From: Gentiana macrophylla
Taxonomy: Eukaryota; Streptophyta; Magnoliopsida; Gentianales; Gentianaceae
Assembly (NCBI GenBank): GCA_026214975.1
Contig: CM047806.1
Span: 46,303,447 to 46,367,446, forward strand
Length of the DNA stretch: 64,000 nucleotides
Direction: 5' to 3'
Shown: positions 35,233 to 46,559 of the stretch, piece by piece
Numbering within the stretch: position 1 is the first letter of the stretch
Layout: each line of letters begins with the position of its first letter
Notes under the pieces: generated by a model
Database searches by the model: none
The model's input: only the letters and a program-made list of their open reading frames with translations
What the model was told of the DNA's origin: nothing
Program-made: the position numbers and the translations under genes

Positions 35233-38200
35233 GATATATGTGTAACCTTATAATTATTTATCACCAGATAACTAAATGAGTGCTCAACTTTGGTGTCGTC
35301 ATAAAACATTTATCAATAACAATCCCGTCCATCAATCCTATCAACATAGGACCAAAGAGGCCTTCATCACATCTATTGTGGCCGGGACCCATCAAAGATC
35401 ACGTATGCTAATAAAACCGAATGACATAGATCATGATGTGGATGCGTAGAATGGAAAATAACATGACATGTCATCTTAACATGTATATTTCCAACTGGTC
35501 CACCTTCAAATTTAGCGAGATCAAATCATACATCGAGATCAAAGTGTGAAACAACAAAACTTCAATTTCTACAGAAACAATTGTAATTGTAACTTTAACT
35601 TTAACCGTAACTTTAACTGTAACCGTAACTTTAACCTTAAACTGAAACAACTGAAAAATGTGTCTATTTCGAAACAAACATTATCAATTATAAACTCCCA
35701 CTAAACCTAAGCATCCTTAACTGACATGACACTCATATGAGCAATATGCTCAAGAACATCTTGGGTGGTTGTCCCTTAATGAGTGGATACATGCTAATGG
35801 AGTTTGTCATGATAATTTCAATAGACACTCTTCCACTTTGAACTTTATCTTTAACAACTAGGAACCTTATATCAATGTTCTTAGACATTGATGAACTCAT
35901 GTAGTTGTTGGGATAAAACACTGCGGAATGTTCTTTGCATCCACCAAAACTTGAGTCAGTATACCCAATGATCTCTAATTTTTCTGGCTCCAGATATGTG
36001 AGCATCTTATATTTTGTTTTCTGTAAGTACCTTATGACCTTATATGCTGAAACCAAATGACCATTTCTAAGATCTTTTCAGAATCTGCTCAATCTGACTG
36101 AAATGTACGCAATAACCTGACACTTACAAACTTGAGAACACATTAGACTCCCAACAATCGAATCAAAGGGAATCTTATGCATTTCGTCATACTTTAAATC
36201 ATTAGAATATGCACTATTTGAGACTGAACTTATCTCACTTAGACACAGGGGTACCACGTGGTTTACAATCTAGCATATCGAATCTCTTAAGAAAATCTTT
36301 ATCGATATAGTCTGTTTGTAATGATCCAATAATACATTAGGAATAATTTCGATATACATGGATCCCGAAATTGAATTAGCGTCACACAAATCATTCAAAT
36401 CAAAACCGAACGACATAAAGGATTTAGTTTCACGGCCAAAACCTATATCGTTAGTGGCAAACAATATATCATTGACATATTAAACCAAGAATATGAAACT
36501 ACTCCCACTGCACTTATGGTAGATATATTCATCAACCGAATTTGACTCATCACCAAACGAGACAATAATTTGATGAAATCTAACATACCATTGACGGGAA
36601 AATCGGTTGAGTCCTTAGATGGATTTATTTAGTTAAGCAAAACCATATTCTTAAGCGTCACCAAATGAAAAGCTTTGTGGTTGCACCAAATTATTGTTTC
36701 ATCAATGTCACCACTAAGAAACATTGTCTTTACATCCATCTAGCCATAAATACTCTGGAAGAGCCTTTCAAAGAAACCAAAGAGAAAGACTCTTATAATA
36801 TACTCTCCTTTTGAGTAAAGCCCTTAATGATAAGACAAACCTTATATCATTCCACATTACCATATGGACCCTCTTTGTCTTAAATGTCCATTTACAAGCA
36901 ATGGGTTTTGATCCTTCTGGCAATGGTAGAAGATCCCAAATGTCATTGTCCTTGATGGACTTCGTCTCATTTTTCATAACCTTAATCCCCTTATTAGAGT
37001 TGGAGATTTCTATGGCTTGGGGAGCGATAATCAATCGTCCTCCAAAATGCCGGGATCCTTATGCTCAAGGTGGTAAACAATATAATCATTCGAATTTTGG
37101 TCTCATCTCTTTAGTGGAGTGCCTAAGTTGTGGTGCCACTGATTCCTCATATGGTACCTCAGGTGCTCATGTTTCTCTATATAGGTTCTTGAGGATGTTG
37201 AGGTTCCCTAATAGAAGAATGAAAAATATTGTCATAAACCGTATCTGGCGATAATATACATCCCATTTGGGAAAACAAATTGTTACCAAGCGCCACTTGT
37301 AGGGAGAGTCAGGTAGGATCTTCTTTAAAGACAATATTACATATCTTATCTTCCCATCAAACTCAATGTCCTCAAGGAAACTTTCAGATCCCGTCTTATA
37401 ATAAAAAACTTTGGAAGTAAGACCATATAAATTAAAACCCCTAGATCTCTTAAAACACCACATAACATAAGAATTAGCAAAAGTCCAATTTTTCTTTACT
37501 CTGGCTTATAAGGCCTAACCTTAGTTGGACAACTTCCAATGTGATTACACTGAATACCGGGTTTCTACCCAATTCATAATTCATAGCGGATTTTGGTTAC
37601 TACCGTAGTGGGTGTTTTTCTAGTATGAAAGTTGCTAACTTCATATTCCATAGTGACTGCCATTAGATATATGTAATTAAAAGCAAATTATCGTCTATGA
37701 ATGTGATACTTTGTTCTTTGAACATTCCAACATCTTTGTAGGAATAAACAACAAGTGACCATATACATCAATTTTTAAGATGTATTTAAAGAAATCAAAT
37801 AACTAATCTCCTTATGTTGGTTTGTTACCCCTTAATACAACATATTAGACAAAACCGTCTGACATATCATAGGGACAATGTTCCATCTGGCACAAGCCTT
37901 TATATTCTTTTTCAAGATATTTTTCTTAAATGCTATTGCCAAACCATATAGGAACTATCTTCAGTTAAATTTCATTTGTTCCATGAAAACTAGATGCAAA
38001 GTTTCCTTAAGGATACAACGATATCCACCAAATACAGATTATCACAAAAAGCCAAATGATTTGAACATATTTAATCTAAATCGTGGAAAAGACAAAATGT
38101 ATAATTTTAATTAAACAAGAATATCTGATTTGTCCAATCACTAAATGAAAAGCCGAATCCACCGTAAAGACGACATGATAAGTCTCTTCCAAGTCTAGAA

Positions 38201-39117
38201 AATGTCCAATCTTCAGTAACAATATAGTTACAAAATAGCCTTAAAATTTATTTCATCAACATCATCCACAAATATGTATCTTTCAAAATCAAGTTGTAAT
38301 CGATAATGCTAGTTACTCTGCATATTCACACTCAAGTGAATAGAAACACCGTAATCTATCCACCATGTGTATTGAGTCACAAAAGTCAAATAAACTCCTA
38401 AACAAACCAACAGAAGGAAAAAGTCAGCATGATACTGCAAGCAGTCTTTCATTGTATTCCTACTTAGTAGCATAAGAAACAACCAACATCCTTACGTTGT
38501 CACTTTTGCCCTTATTGTTGAATAAACTTAAATATTAGTGTGCACTTTCCTTTAATGGTGACCATATTTAGCACTTTCTGGTTGCCCAAATTTCAATAAT
38601 TCGACTTCTTGCACTCTGTGGGAATTCAATTTCTTCAACTCCCATTATTCCTTATGTCAGTTATAATTGACATTTAATTTACTATATTGTACACGAAGAG
38701 AAAGAATGATAAATTACAGAAGAAGGCCATCATAGATATCCAAATAAAAAACTGAAATTTGGAAGTAAGATGACCTATTTCCAGAGTGTGCCCCTTATGT
38801 TGCATTAGACCTAGTACCTTATAGATACTATCTTAGACATGACAAGGTATGCCTGGCGTTTCTCTTCATAGTCATTGTGCAACTTTATTAACTACGAAAA
38901 AATCTTAATAGTCACCATGGTCTTCATGCCATTTCTAAGAGTATATGGATTGGCTTCCTACGTGATCACGGGACTTAACCTGTTTGATCACTCTCATTCC
39001 CAAAGTAAAAATATGTTTGACTTTAATATCCTAACTGAGAGGTTTAAGAGGATCATACCTAAATATCATGTCTAGATCCATAATTCCAAGGAACAAAACA
39101 AACTCACATATAAAAGA
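35233..39117 (-). pseudogene. Copia element C1 pol remnant, truncated at its 5' end
   Basis: Minus strand. The integrase C-terminal region at 37167-37463 reads RSRGFNLYGL and LEDIEFDGKI. The RT start at 36768-37034 has IKSMKDNDIWDLLPLPEGSK-type sequence and KPIACKWTFKTKR. RT middle is at 36270-36464 (FATNDIGFGRETKSF). RNase H at 35733-36056 has LEIIGYTDSSFGGC, which joins directly to SAVFYPNN; the 60 or so residues usually between them, including the AEF/AEY block, are missing, so this is a deletion. From 37464 to 39117 only weak integrase and gag-like sequence remains. The element stops at about 39118 against a gypsy element, so its gag start and 5' LTR are absent. Confidence 0.75.
35584..35645. 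repeat. GTAACTTTAAC-type minisatellite
   Basis: Units of gtaact and ttaac(c/t) alternate about ten times between the RNase H remnant and the polypurine tract of C1. On the minus strand they read as an open run of Val, Lys and Thr codons. It superficially resembles telomere repeats but does not match the plant TTTAGGG unit. Confidence 0.75.
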
Positions 39118-39976
39118 TCCGAATATGCATTTGGACGGATTGAGCTTCATCGAGTGCATCATAACATTCTTGAAGTTTTTTGGAGGTCGGTGTTGTGGTC
39201 TGAGCAAGGTGACTTGATGACCATATCGTCAATGTAAGCCTCCATGTTTTGGCCTATTTGCGAGCTGAAGACATGATTTACCATTATTTGATATGTCGAG
39301 CCTGCATTCTTCAGTCTGAATGGCATCATTTCATAATAGTATAGGCCCCCAACGGCCCTGAATGCTGTCATTTCCTGATCAAGATCTTCCATCTTCACTT
39401 GATGATATCCGGAATAGGCATCGAGGAAGCTGAGCAGTTTGAAATTGGAAATTCCGTCTACCATTCGATCTATCCTTGGGAGAGGATATGGATCATTTGG
39501 GCATGCCTTATTGAGATCTGTGAAATCGACTAACATTCTCCACTTCCCATATGTTCCTTAACCATAACTACATTCGCTAACCAAGTCGGATAAGAGAGTT
39601 CTCTGATGATTCCGGCCTGGTGAAGCTTGCCGACCTCGATCTTAATCGCGGCCTCTTTCTCGTGAGAGAACTGTCTGGCCTTTTGCTGAATTGGCTTGAA
39701 GGTTGAGTCCACATCCAGATGATGTAGAGCTATTTCTAGCTTGACCCCTCCCATATCCGTGACTTCCCAAGTGAAAGCGTCCAGATTAGATTTCATCAGA
39801 GAGAATAATCCTTCATTTTCTTCACTGGTTAAATGGGTCCTGGTCTTGATTTTTTGATCGGTATAATCCTCATTCACCAGGATCTCAACTAACTCATCGT
39901 CGGCGGTGAAATCAGGATCATATATAACCTGAAGGGTTTTGCATTCGATTTCGGAAGTGGCGAGCTCCATAACCAT
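39118..39976 (-). pseudogene. Gypsy element E3: reverse transcriptase, truncated
   Basis: Minus strand, Tat-like. The frame 39159-39536 has VDFTDLNKACPNDPYPLPRID, LLSFLDAYSGYHQVKMEDLDQ, MPFRLKNAGSTYQ and the catalytic EAYIDDMVIKS. It continues past a frame break as NVMMHSMKLNPSKC to about 39122. The preceding part, 39530-39976, is the RT N-terminus with EKEAAIKIEVGKLHQAGIIRE and YPTWLANVVMVKE. The RNase H, integrase and 3' LTR are missing. The element is cut at about 39118, where it meets the equally truncated C1. Confidence 0.8.
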
Positions 39977-40006
39977 GTTAACTTGGTAATTCCCCGGAAG
40001 TTCTGG

Positions 40007-40560
40007 TCACTCGATCTTAGCCTTTTTGCTTTTGTGGGCGTGGGTAAGCATCTTGTGAGAGTGGCTGGCTGTAGTCCCGATTCTCGCCCCTACGTAGAAC
40101 TTTGCTTTTTGATGCGGTATGGAGACAACCATCTGGAACTTTCTGAGTGAAGGGATCTCCAAGATCATTTTGTAGTTGGATTGTAAGTCGACCATGAGGT
40201 TAGTTATTTTATTCCGTCCGTGTCGGTTTATAGTCCCCGACTTGTATTTCCAGATTAATGGCACCCTTAACCTGGACAATATCATTTGTGAACCCTTTGA
40301 GGGTGCCATTATACGGCCTGAGGCGTGAGTCGCCAAAGCGAAGCTTTTTGAAGCAGTCGTAAAATAGTATATCCCTGCAAGCTCCCGTATCCACTAGAAC
40401 TCGATGCACTGAGAGGTCATTGACATTGATCTCGATGACTATGGGCATTTCGGGGACATCAGGGATATTAACCAGTTTTTTTGTGGGTGAACGAGATTGC
40501 TTGCTCTGACCCGTGCAGGACAAATGGCTTTTCGGGAACCTGCCTTAATAAGTGAATTTG
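40007..40560 (-). pseudogene. E3 protease region
   Basis: The frame 40209-40523 contains VLVDTGACRDILFYDCFKKL, with the Asp-Thr-Gly-Ala active site of retroelement aspartic proteases. LRPYNGTLKGFTND follows, typical of Tat/Ogre-type proteases. Downstream, 40007-40336 is the same region in another frame leading towards RT. Confidence 0.75.
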
Positions 40561-42365
40561 TGCTTTCAGCTGACGATTGCTGGGAGGCACCTCTGTTATG
40601 GTGTGGATCTCCCCTCTTCAGCGAGGTGGGGGATCGACTTTTTTGGCTTTGTTCCCATCTCGCTTGTATTGATTGAGAGCTCTACGATATATTAGCTTTT
40701 AGATCTCCCTCTTTAGCTGAATGAAATTATATGTACCATGGCCGTGATCCTTGTGGAAATCACAATACTTGTTAGTGTCCTATTTGAAATCTGGATCAGG
40801 TTTCATTGGATGATGAGATTTCAGTTGATCTTTAACCTTATGCATGATCTAAGCAAGAGGAACGGTAAGAGGTGTGAAGCGTTCCTCTTGAAACTTCTCG
40901 GGTTTCCTCAGGTCCCGATTCCTACTTGCGATTTCTTTGGATGGGTTGGGCTCGATCTTAACTTTACCCTTATTTGATGATGATGAAGGTGGGGGTTCAG
41001 ATGCCCCGTATTTCCTTGTTTTATCTAGCATCTCCTGCAAGTTGTCAGGTGGGCGGAGAGCATACTCGACTCTCAGACCTCCTCTGGTGAGACCTTTTTG
41101 GAAACTGTTCATCACCACGCTGTCGTGTAGTCCCCATGTCTGATCATATATTTTATTGAATCGCTCGTAAAAGGTACGAGTCGGTTCGCTTTCTTGTTGG
41201 CGGATTTCGTAGAGATCCTCTTGCGGCTTTTTGGGTTGACCAGCGATTTGAATTCGCAAAAGACTTTTTTGTTGATCTTCCCAAGACTTGATGGAGCCAA
41301 TTGGTAGTTCGGATCCAATTTGATGCTTTGTCTTGCATGGCGCCAACAAAAGAAATGCACCATGGAGACTCATTCCTCGTTCTGTGAAGCTGCTCTGCTC
41401 TGGAATGCCGAGATCCAATCATAGGGGCAAGTCGCTCTGAGTAATTCGTAAAGGTGAGGTAGTGTAGTAGCCCAAAGTGCGGTCTTGAGGATATCGTTGT
41501 CGAGGATCTTGGTACCCAAAACTTTGCTACTTTCCTTTCCTCGTTTATCTTTTTGTAGCTCTTCGACTTGCCTCTATAGTGTTGCGATTACTTCCTCAAA
41601 AGGATTGGGAACATGTTATTTGTAACATATGGCTGATCTCGAAACTTCACTTTGTTGTGTTGGCTTTTTTTGATTTGATTTCCCAATCTCACCTTTACGT
41701 TTCGATGAGAGGATTGAGCCTCGTCGCTTTTTTCCTTTCTCTGCGTCTCGTCCTATTTTTCATTTACTAGACCGAGGCAATCCTGAACAGGTATACGACC
41801 CTGGTGTCGTTTGGCCGAGGAGTGATCACCGACTTCCTTCTCGTTGTGTCGCATAGAAGGTCCCCTTGACGAGGAAGGAAGATCGATGTACATGTCAAGA
41901 GCGGGCGACTTCTTGAGGAACAAACTTGTCGATAGGAGGCGTTGGGTGATTTAGTCGAATGAGATCCTGATTGGTCTGGTGTATCCTCTCTGCATAAGCC
42001 GCATAAGAGAACAAAGCCTTCGCGTAAATCTTATCATACGCCTCTATCTCTTTACGGGGATATAGTTTTTGTGATCGAATTGGTCGTGACGACTCAGCTG
42101 CGTTCCCTCTGTTATGCTCACATACGGAGAATTGATTCATAATTTCTTCGATCTCACCTTATTTTCCGTGCGAGTCGTGCATCGTCTTGAGAGCATCCTC
42201 GCTTATGAGGACCTAGTGTCGGACATCTTTCACGATCGTTGTGCGGGGTATTCGACACACCGTCGTGCCGTCCATAGTAGAGATCTGCACTACCACCCCG
42301 TCTTTTTTGGTGATATGGGGTAGGCCTCATGCAAAGGAGCACCTGCAGATCTTGTCTTGGACATG
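40561..42365 (-). pseudogene. E3 gag
   Basis: The frame 40849-41418 carries the gag capsid family signature: LLAPCKTKHQIGSELPIGSI, SWEDQQKSLL, ESEPTRTFYERFNK, MNSFQKGL. A Lys/Arg-rich C-terminus follows. The probable start is the Met codon at 42363-42365 (minus), reading MSKTRSAGAPLHEAYPIS before a stop. The region 41895-42340 holds a linker in other frames. The gag is broken in at least three places. Confidence 0.7.
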
Positions 42366-42499
42366 TTGATGTTAGTGAATCAAATTTGTAGGTTTCAGAC
42401 GAAGTTCACGTCGACTTGGAGATTTGAGATGAACTGGATGGTGACACCGGTGTAGTTTTAGTCGGAAAATTAGAAAAGACGGATATAGATAGCCGGAGA

Positions 42500-43189
42500 T
42501 GATGAACAACTAGTAAACTCTCACATATTTGACCAGAGAAGATGGCTTTCACAAAATCTTTCCTTATAACTTGAGCCAAACTGTCTGATGAAAAATATCA
42601 CGGTCTTTGTGTTTATGTAAAACAAGGATATCAAGATCACTATAATTCAAGAAAGAACTATGAATGCTAACAAGAACAATATGCATGTGATAGAGTGTTT
42701 GTCGACAAATTGGCAGAGTTTGTCTGCTTGTTTTGATTAAAAAGTAATCTGTCGGTCCTTTTTGAAGAGGGTAATGCCGCTATTTATAGAGCTTACAAAG
42801 TCGGTTCTGAGCGAGTAGAAAATACAATATATAATCCACGAATCCGCGAGTCGAGATCAGTTTGTGCGAGATGGCTTATGGCTTAGCCTATGCTAGATCT
42901 CTTTGTATCCTGACTTCATTGCCTTGTTGAGCGGGCTTCAGGATTGAGGGGCGAGCTGACGGTCCCCCGATGCTTCGTCCCGCCTAGAAGGTGGCGTATG
43001 AAGGCTTGGTTGAAACCCTTTGCCTAATCGACTGTGAATGTCGTGGTGGAATGAGGCTGGTCGGCTAATTCTCGGTCCTACTTGTCTTATTATAGTGCGA
43101 GTATAACGGACCAAAAACCCTATTCATTGTTAGACCTTCTAGATGACCCGATATGAATCCGAACGAGCGTTTTCGGGTTTAGCGTATCA
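42500..43189 (-). repeat. 5' LTR of E3 (about 690 bp)
   Basis: On the minus strand it starts TGATACGC at 43189 and ends TTCATCA at 42500. The TATA box tataaata is at 42781-42788 (minus). The ends are inferred from TG..CA termini and the position of gag, as the 3' LTR is lost. Its outer end is 135 bp from the subtilase stop codon. Confidence 0.6.
42781..42788 (-). promoter_or_regulatory. TATA box of the E3 LTR
   Basis: Minus-strand tataaatagcgg, about 400 bp into the LTR, drives away from the subtilase gene and into E3 gag. Confidence 0.5.
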
Positions 43190-43242
43190 ATATTATTTGG
43201 GATAAAAAAACATACATTAAGAATGCGAATTCATTTTTTTAT

Positions 43243-43248
43243 TTTATT
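43243..43248 (-). terminator. Probable poly(A) signal of the subtilase gene
   Basis: An AATAAA on the minus strand lies about 80 bp after the subtilase stop, within a run gtaaaaataaaataaaaaaa, before the E3 LTR begins at 43189. Confidence 0.45.
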
Positions 43249-43323
43249 TTTACAAAGTAAGAATGAAAAATTTGATTAGAACATTTTCATTATTATTTTA
43301 AGAAAACAATCTATATACAGTTA

Positions 43324-45639
43324 TTAAGTATCGCCGGTGCCGGACAGTGTCCCGGCAATCAAAGTCGTGGCCACAATAGGACTTGAAACAACGTAATTTC
43401 CTCCATTGCCGACCCAACGGAGATAGCCGAAGACAACTGAATCCTTCACCAATCCCTGGCATTGTATAGTGAGTTTGTAGCTTTGCTTTTCATATTTTCC
43501 ACCGAAAACTAATTTATCAGGCGTAACACTAACATTACATCCATTAATGCTCGACACTTTAGCAACGTACGATGAGTCTTCATCGCCCACGTTAGTCACT
43601 GTCCTATGAAATTCTTGAATCGTTGTACTACCACTACTCCCATTTGAGCTGAAATATGCAATAAAAGATGGGTAATTGACATCCAAGGATGGATTTTTCG
43701 AGCAATTGTAAGATGATGATCTTGATATCACTTTGATTTGATTCGTTGTATAATTCATAGCACAAAGAAGATCAATATAATCTCCTGCTACCATGTCGTA
43801 TACTAGTCCAGGGTCTAATGCCTTGTTTGGATTTATGTGACCAGACCCCATGGATAAAGGATTTGATACTGCACCATTATTAGTTGATCCAATATCTCCA
43901 ATTGGGTTGTTCCTGTTGTCCACCACGTCGGCGGTGGTCATTATGGCTGATCGGATGGTTGCCGGAATCCAGTCAGGATGTACACTTCTTATAAGGGCTG
44001 CGATTCCTGCTACATGTGGGCAAGCCATTGATGTGCCTGAAATGATGTTGAAATCATTGTATACACTACCGGAGTTCAAGTACGTCACCGGAGTTAATTG
44101 CGACCACGCAGCTAAGATTAAAGCTCCGGGAGCTAAGATATCTGGTTTCATAACAAATGGGCAACTTAGTGATGGCCCTCTTGAGCTATAACTAGCAACT
44201 TTTGGTGCTGGTTTGGTACCCAAAACTGTCCCCTGAAATTCCAGAATTGCCCTTGGTGCAGAAGTATTCTTAATGTAGTCCAGTATTTTGTCTCCATCTT
44301 CAGGTGTTACAAACATAGCTGGAAATCTTGATTCAAGTTGGAGTTCTAAATCTGCGTTATTCGTTATAAAGATACCAGCAGCAGCATCTTGTGTGTTTTG
44401 AACATTAAAAACCTGGTCTTCTAAGTTATCATTCTTGTCTTGACAAACAATAATTTTGTGACGAATTCGATTTAGTATCTTTTGGTCATTACATTCATCC
44501 AGAAAGACAATTGGGATATGACCTTTAGTGAAATTCTTCCCTGGATAAAGGGATAAGCCTGAAACAGAAACTTCATTCTCGAAAGCAATTGTACCGGTGA
44601 ATTTGCGATCAATCGTACCGGCAGCAACGGTAATAACCCAAGGTATTCCATTATGTATTGTTTGAAGAAAAGGGCCTTCATTTCCTGCAGATGTGGAAAC
44701 AAAAATGCCTTTCTCAAGGGCTGCAAATGTTGCTATTGCAATGGGGTCAGAATATAAAGGTACCCCATCTAAGCCTAGTGATAAAGATAGAATATCCACA
44801 CCATCAATAATTGCTTGATCGATTGCAGCAATAATGTCAGATATGTATGTCCCTTCATCCCAAAGGGCTTTATACATTGCAACTCGAGCCCGTGGGGCCA
44901 TCCCTGTGGCGGTGCCGGTGGCGTATCCGAAAAACGTAGCGCCCTCAACATAGTTTCCAGCAGCTGTGGAGGATGTGTGAGTACCATGGCCTTCTGTGTC
45001 ACGGGCGGAATTCATTGATATCGTCAAGTTGGGATTTTTCGCTAGTAACCCTTTGTTGAAGTAACGTGCACCGATCAATTTCTTGTTGCACATCGACGAA
45101 TTAAACTGTGTGCCGCTTTGACATTGTCCTTTCCATCTTGATGGGATTTCTGTCATTCCATCATCATCGAAACTTTTGCTCTCGGGCCAAACTCCGGTGT
45201 CAACTATCCCGATAATAACATCTTTCCCATAGGATGATTTCGGCCATGCACCACTATTAGTGTTGAGGCCAAGATATTTGGAGGAATGAGTTGTATCGAT
45301 TTTTACTGTGGTGTCTTTAGTTGATGAAATATAGCCAGGGGAGGATTTGATGGCGACGAGTTCGGAAGGAGAAAGAATTGCACTGAATCCATGGATGGCA
45401 TTTGTATATGAATAAACAAGCTTGGAGGAAGAGAAGGTGGAAGTGGAAGTGGAAGTGTCTGCTATGGAAGCAAGGGTGGTTATGTACCAATTATGATGTG
45501 TAAGGAATGCTTTGGGCATGGATGATGACTCCATATGTACAATATAAGTATCATACTCTGCAGAAACAATGAATGATATGTGTGAAATTGTTGCGTAATA
45601 AAGACATATGTACAAAACAATGTGAATATGAATTGCCAT
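43324..45639 (-). CDS. Subtilisin-like serine protease (plant SBT1-type subtilase)
   Basis: A single uninterrupted frame of 771 codons, usual length for plant subtilases, many of which lack introns. It has a signal peptide (about residues 1-27, ending SFIVSA), an I9 inhibitor prodomain (about 30-115) and a predicted mature start near TTHSSKYLGL (116). The catalytic residues are all present: Asp147 in IVDTGVWPES, His218 in GHGTHTSSTAAG, oxyanion Asn320 in SAGNEGP and Ser537 in SGTSMACPHVAG. A PA domain lies between His and Ser (about 370-460) and a fibronectin III-like domain at about 650-760. The product is expected to be secreted to the apoplast and to cut itself free of its prodomain. The first Met at 45639 fits the signal peptide. 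Substrate cannot be told from sequence. It is the only intact gene in the window; the antisense frame at 43850-44191 is a shadow. Confidence 0.95.
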   Translation of the reverse strand: MAIHIHIVLYICLYYATISHISFIVSAEYDTYIVHMESSSMPKAFLTHHNWYITTLASIADTSTSTSTFSSSKLVYSYTNAIHGFSAILSPSELVAIKSSPGYISSTKDTTVKIDTTHSSKYLGLNTNSGAWPKSSYGKDVIIGIVDTGVWPESKSFDDDGMTEIPSRWKGQCQSGTQFNSSMCNKKLIGARYFNKGLLAKNPNLTISMNSARDTEGHGTHTSSTAAGNYVEGATFFGYATGTATGMAPRARVAMYKALWDEGTYISDIIAAIDQAIIDGVDILSLSLGLDGVPLYSDPIAIATFAALEKGIFVSTSAGNEGPFLQTIHNGIPWVITVAAGTIDRKFTGTIAFENEVSVSGLSLYPGKNFTKGHIPIVFLDECNDQKILNRIRHKIIVCQDKNDNLEDQVFNVQNTQDAAAGIFITNNADLELQLESRFPAMFVTPEDGDKILDYIKNTSAPRAILEFQGTVLGTKPAPKVASYSSRGPSLSCPFVMKPDILAPGALILAAWSQLTPVTYLNSGSVYNDFNIISGTSMACPHVAGIAALIRSVHPDWIPATIRSAIMTTADVVDNRNNPIGDIGSTNNGAVSNPLSMGSGHINPNKALDPGLVYDMVAGDYIDLLCAMNYTTNQIKVISRSSSYNCSKNPSLDVNYPSFIAYFSSNGSSGSTTIQEFHRTVTNVGDEDSSYVAKVSSINGCNVSVTPDKLVFGGKYEKQSYKLTIQCQGLVKDSVVFGYLRWVGNGGNYVVSSPIVATTLIAGTLSGTGDT

Positions 45640-45699
45640 GTTTCAAAAGTGTTTGCATTAGAGTTGGGGGTTTTGCTGAAAAAGTTTCAAGCTCGTGTG

Positions 45700-45709
45700 C
45701 TTATATAAG
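45700..45709 (-). promoter_or_regulatory. TATA box of the subtilase gene
   Basis: cttatataag, a perfect palindrome, lies 61-70 bp upstream of the start codon. That spacing gives a leader of about 30-40 bases. A C-rich run (45784-45800, ggcccccccacccccc) lies upstream. Confidence 0.65.
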
Positions 45710-45839
45710 AAGCTTAAATTGTTTCCATTGCAAAAGTGTGTTTGCTTTGAATATTATATCTTTTTCCTGCAACCACAACAATGCCTTTCTACGGCCCCCC
45801 CACCCCCCCAAACTCAAAGCCACACCTTATATATTTAAA

Positions 45840-46002
45840 TTAATATAGAGCATGTGACTACTTTGTTATTTTTAATCAATAAGTTGGAGAGGATATTCGA
45901 AGTTCACATTTTTGGACATAATCTCCAAAAAGCAATAGTCAAATAATTAGATGTATACAAAATACAATAATTATTCATCGCTGAAAATCCGTAAGGCGTA
46001 TA
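45840..46002. other. Short AT-rich spacer upstream of the subtilase promoter
   Basis: No motif, repeat or frame was recognised between the presumed promoter of the subtilase gene and the first transposon sequence at about 46003. Confidence 0.4.
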
Positions 46003-46197
46003 AGATATAACAATAATACTTAGTGGGTAGGTAGTCACACATTATATGATTAAATTTATGATGACACTTTTAAAATATGTTAGTAAATGGTGAACCTAAT
46101 CAAAGTATGAGATTGATTAAAACACCAACAATAATGTTGAACTACCATCTACTATCTCTTCTAAAAACTTACGATGATGGGAGGTAGATAATTAATA

Positions 46198-46559
46198 GGG
46201 GGAATGAGGGAGAAGGACAGAAATATTTCATCAATTGAGTAGAAAGACAGTCTTTTGAAATTTTTGCGTAAATGACAAAACTATTTATTCACTGTCAAAA
46301 TTCACTGTTTAAATTCACTGCCGATATTCACTGTCGAAATTCACTAATTTTCAAAATTCATTGTTGAAATTCATAGATTTTAAGATTCATTTATCGAAAT
46401 TCATTGATTTCGGGATTATTTGAGGAGATTCACCGATTTTAGGGATTCATTGTTTGTCATTCTTCATTATAAAAATTATCAGATTGTCATCTCCTATAAA
46501 AATATATGTATTGTCATATTCTTAAAAATATTAAGTTATGTCATTATCTCTAATTTTCC
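46198..46559. mobile_element. MULE-like MITE inside the TRIM LTR
   Basis: A 362 bp insertion interrupts the TRIM 3' LTR and is flanked by a perfect 10 bp direct repeat ataattaata (46188-46197 and 46560-46569). The ends are weakly inverted: gagggagaaggacagaa at the left against tagagataatgacataa read in from the right, about 12 of 17 matching. A 9-11 bp target duplication is typical of Mutator-like elements. Its interior contains a run of attcactg(t)-type repeats at about 46287-46400. Confidence 0.65.
46287..46400. repeat. attcactgtcgaa minisatellite in the MITE
   Basis: About eight degenerate units of aattcactgtcga / aattca(t)tg, each 12-18 bp, lie head to tail. They grade from attcactg at the left to attcattg at the right. 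Confidence 0.7.

Noticed and set aside
35584..35645. Interstitial telomere repeat
   Set aside because: The units gtaact and ttaacc do not match the plant TTTAGGG repeat in either strand.
36811..37254. 147-codon plus-strand frame
   Set aside because: It is antisense to the C1 copia reverse transcriptase and integrase tail.
43850..44191. 113-codon plus-strand frame opposite the subtilase gene
   Set aside because: It is antisense to the conserved Ser/FnIII part of the protease and has no motif of its own.
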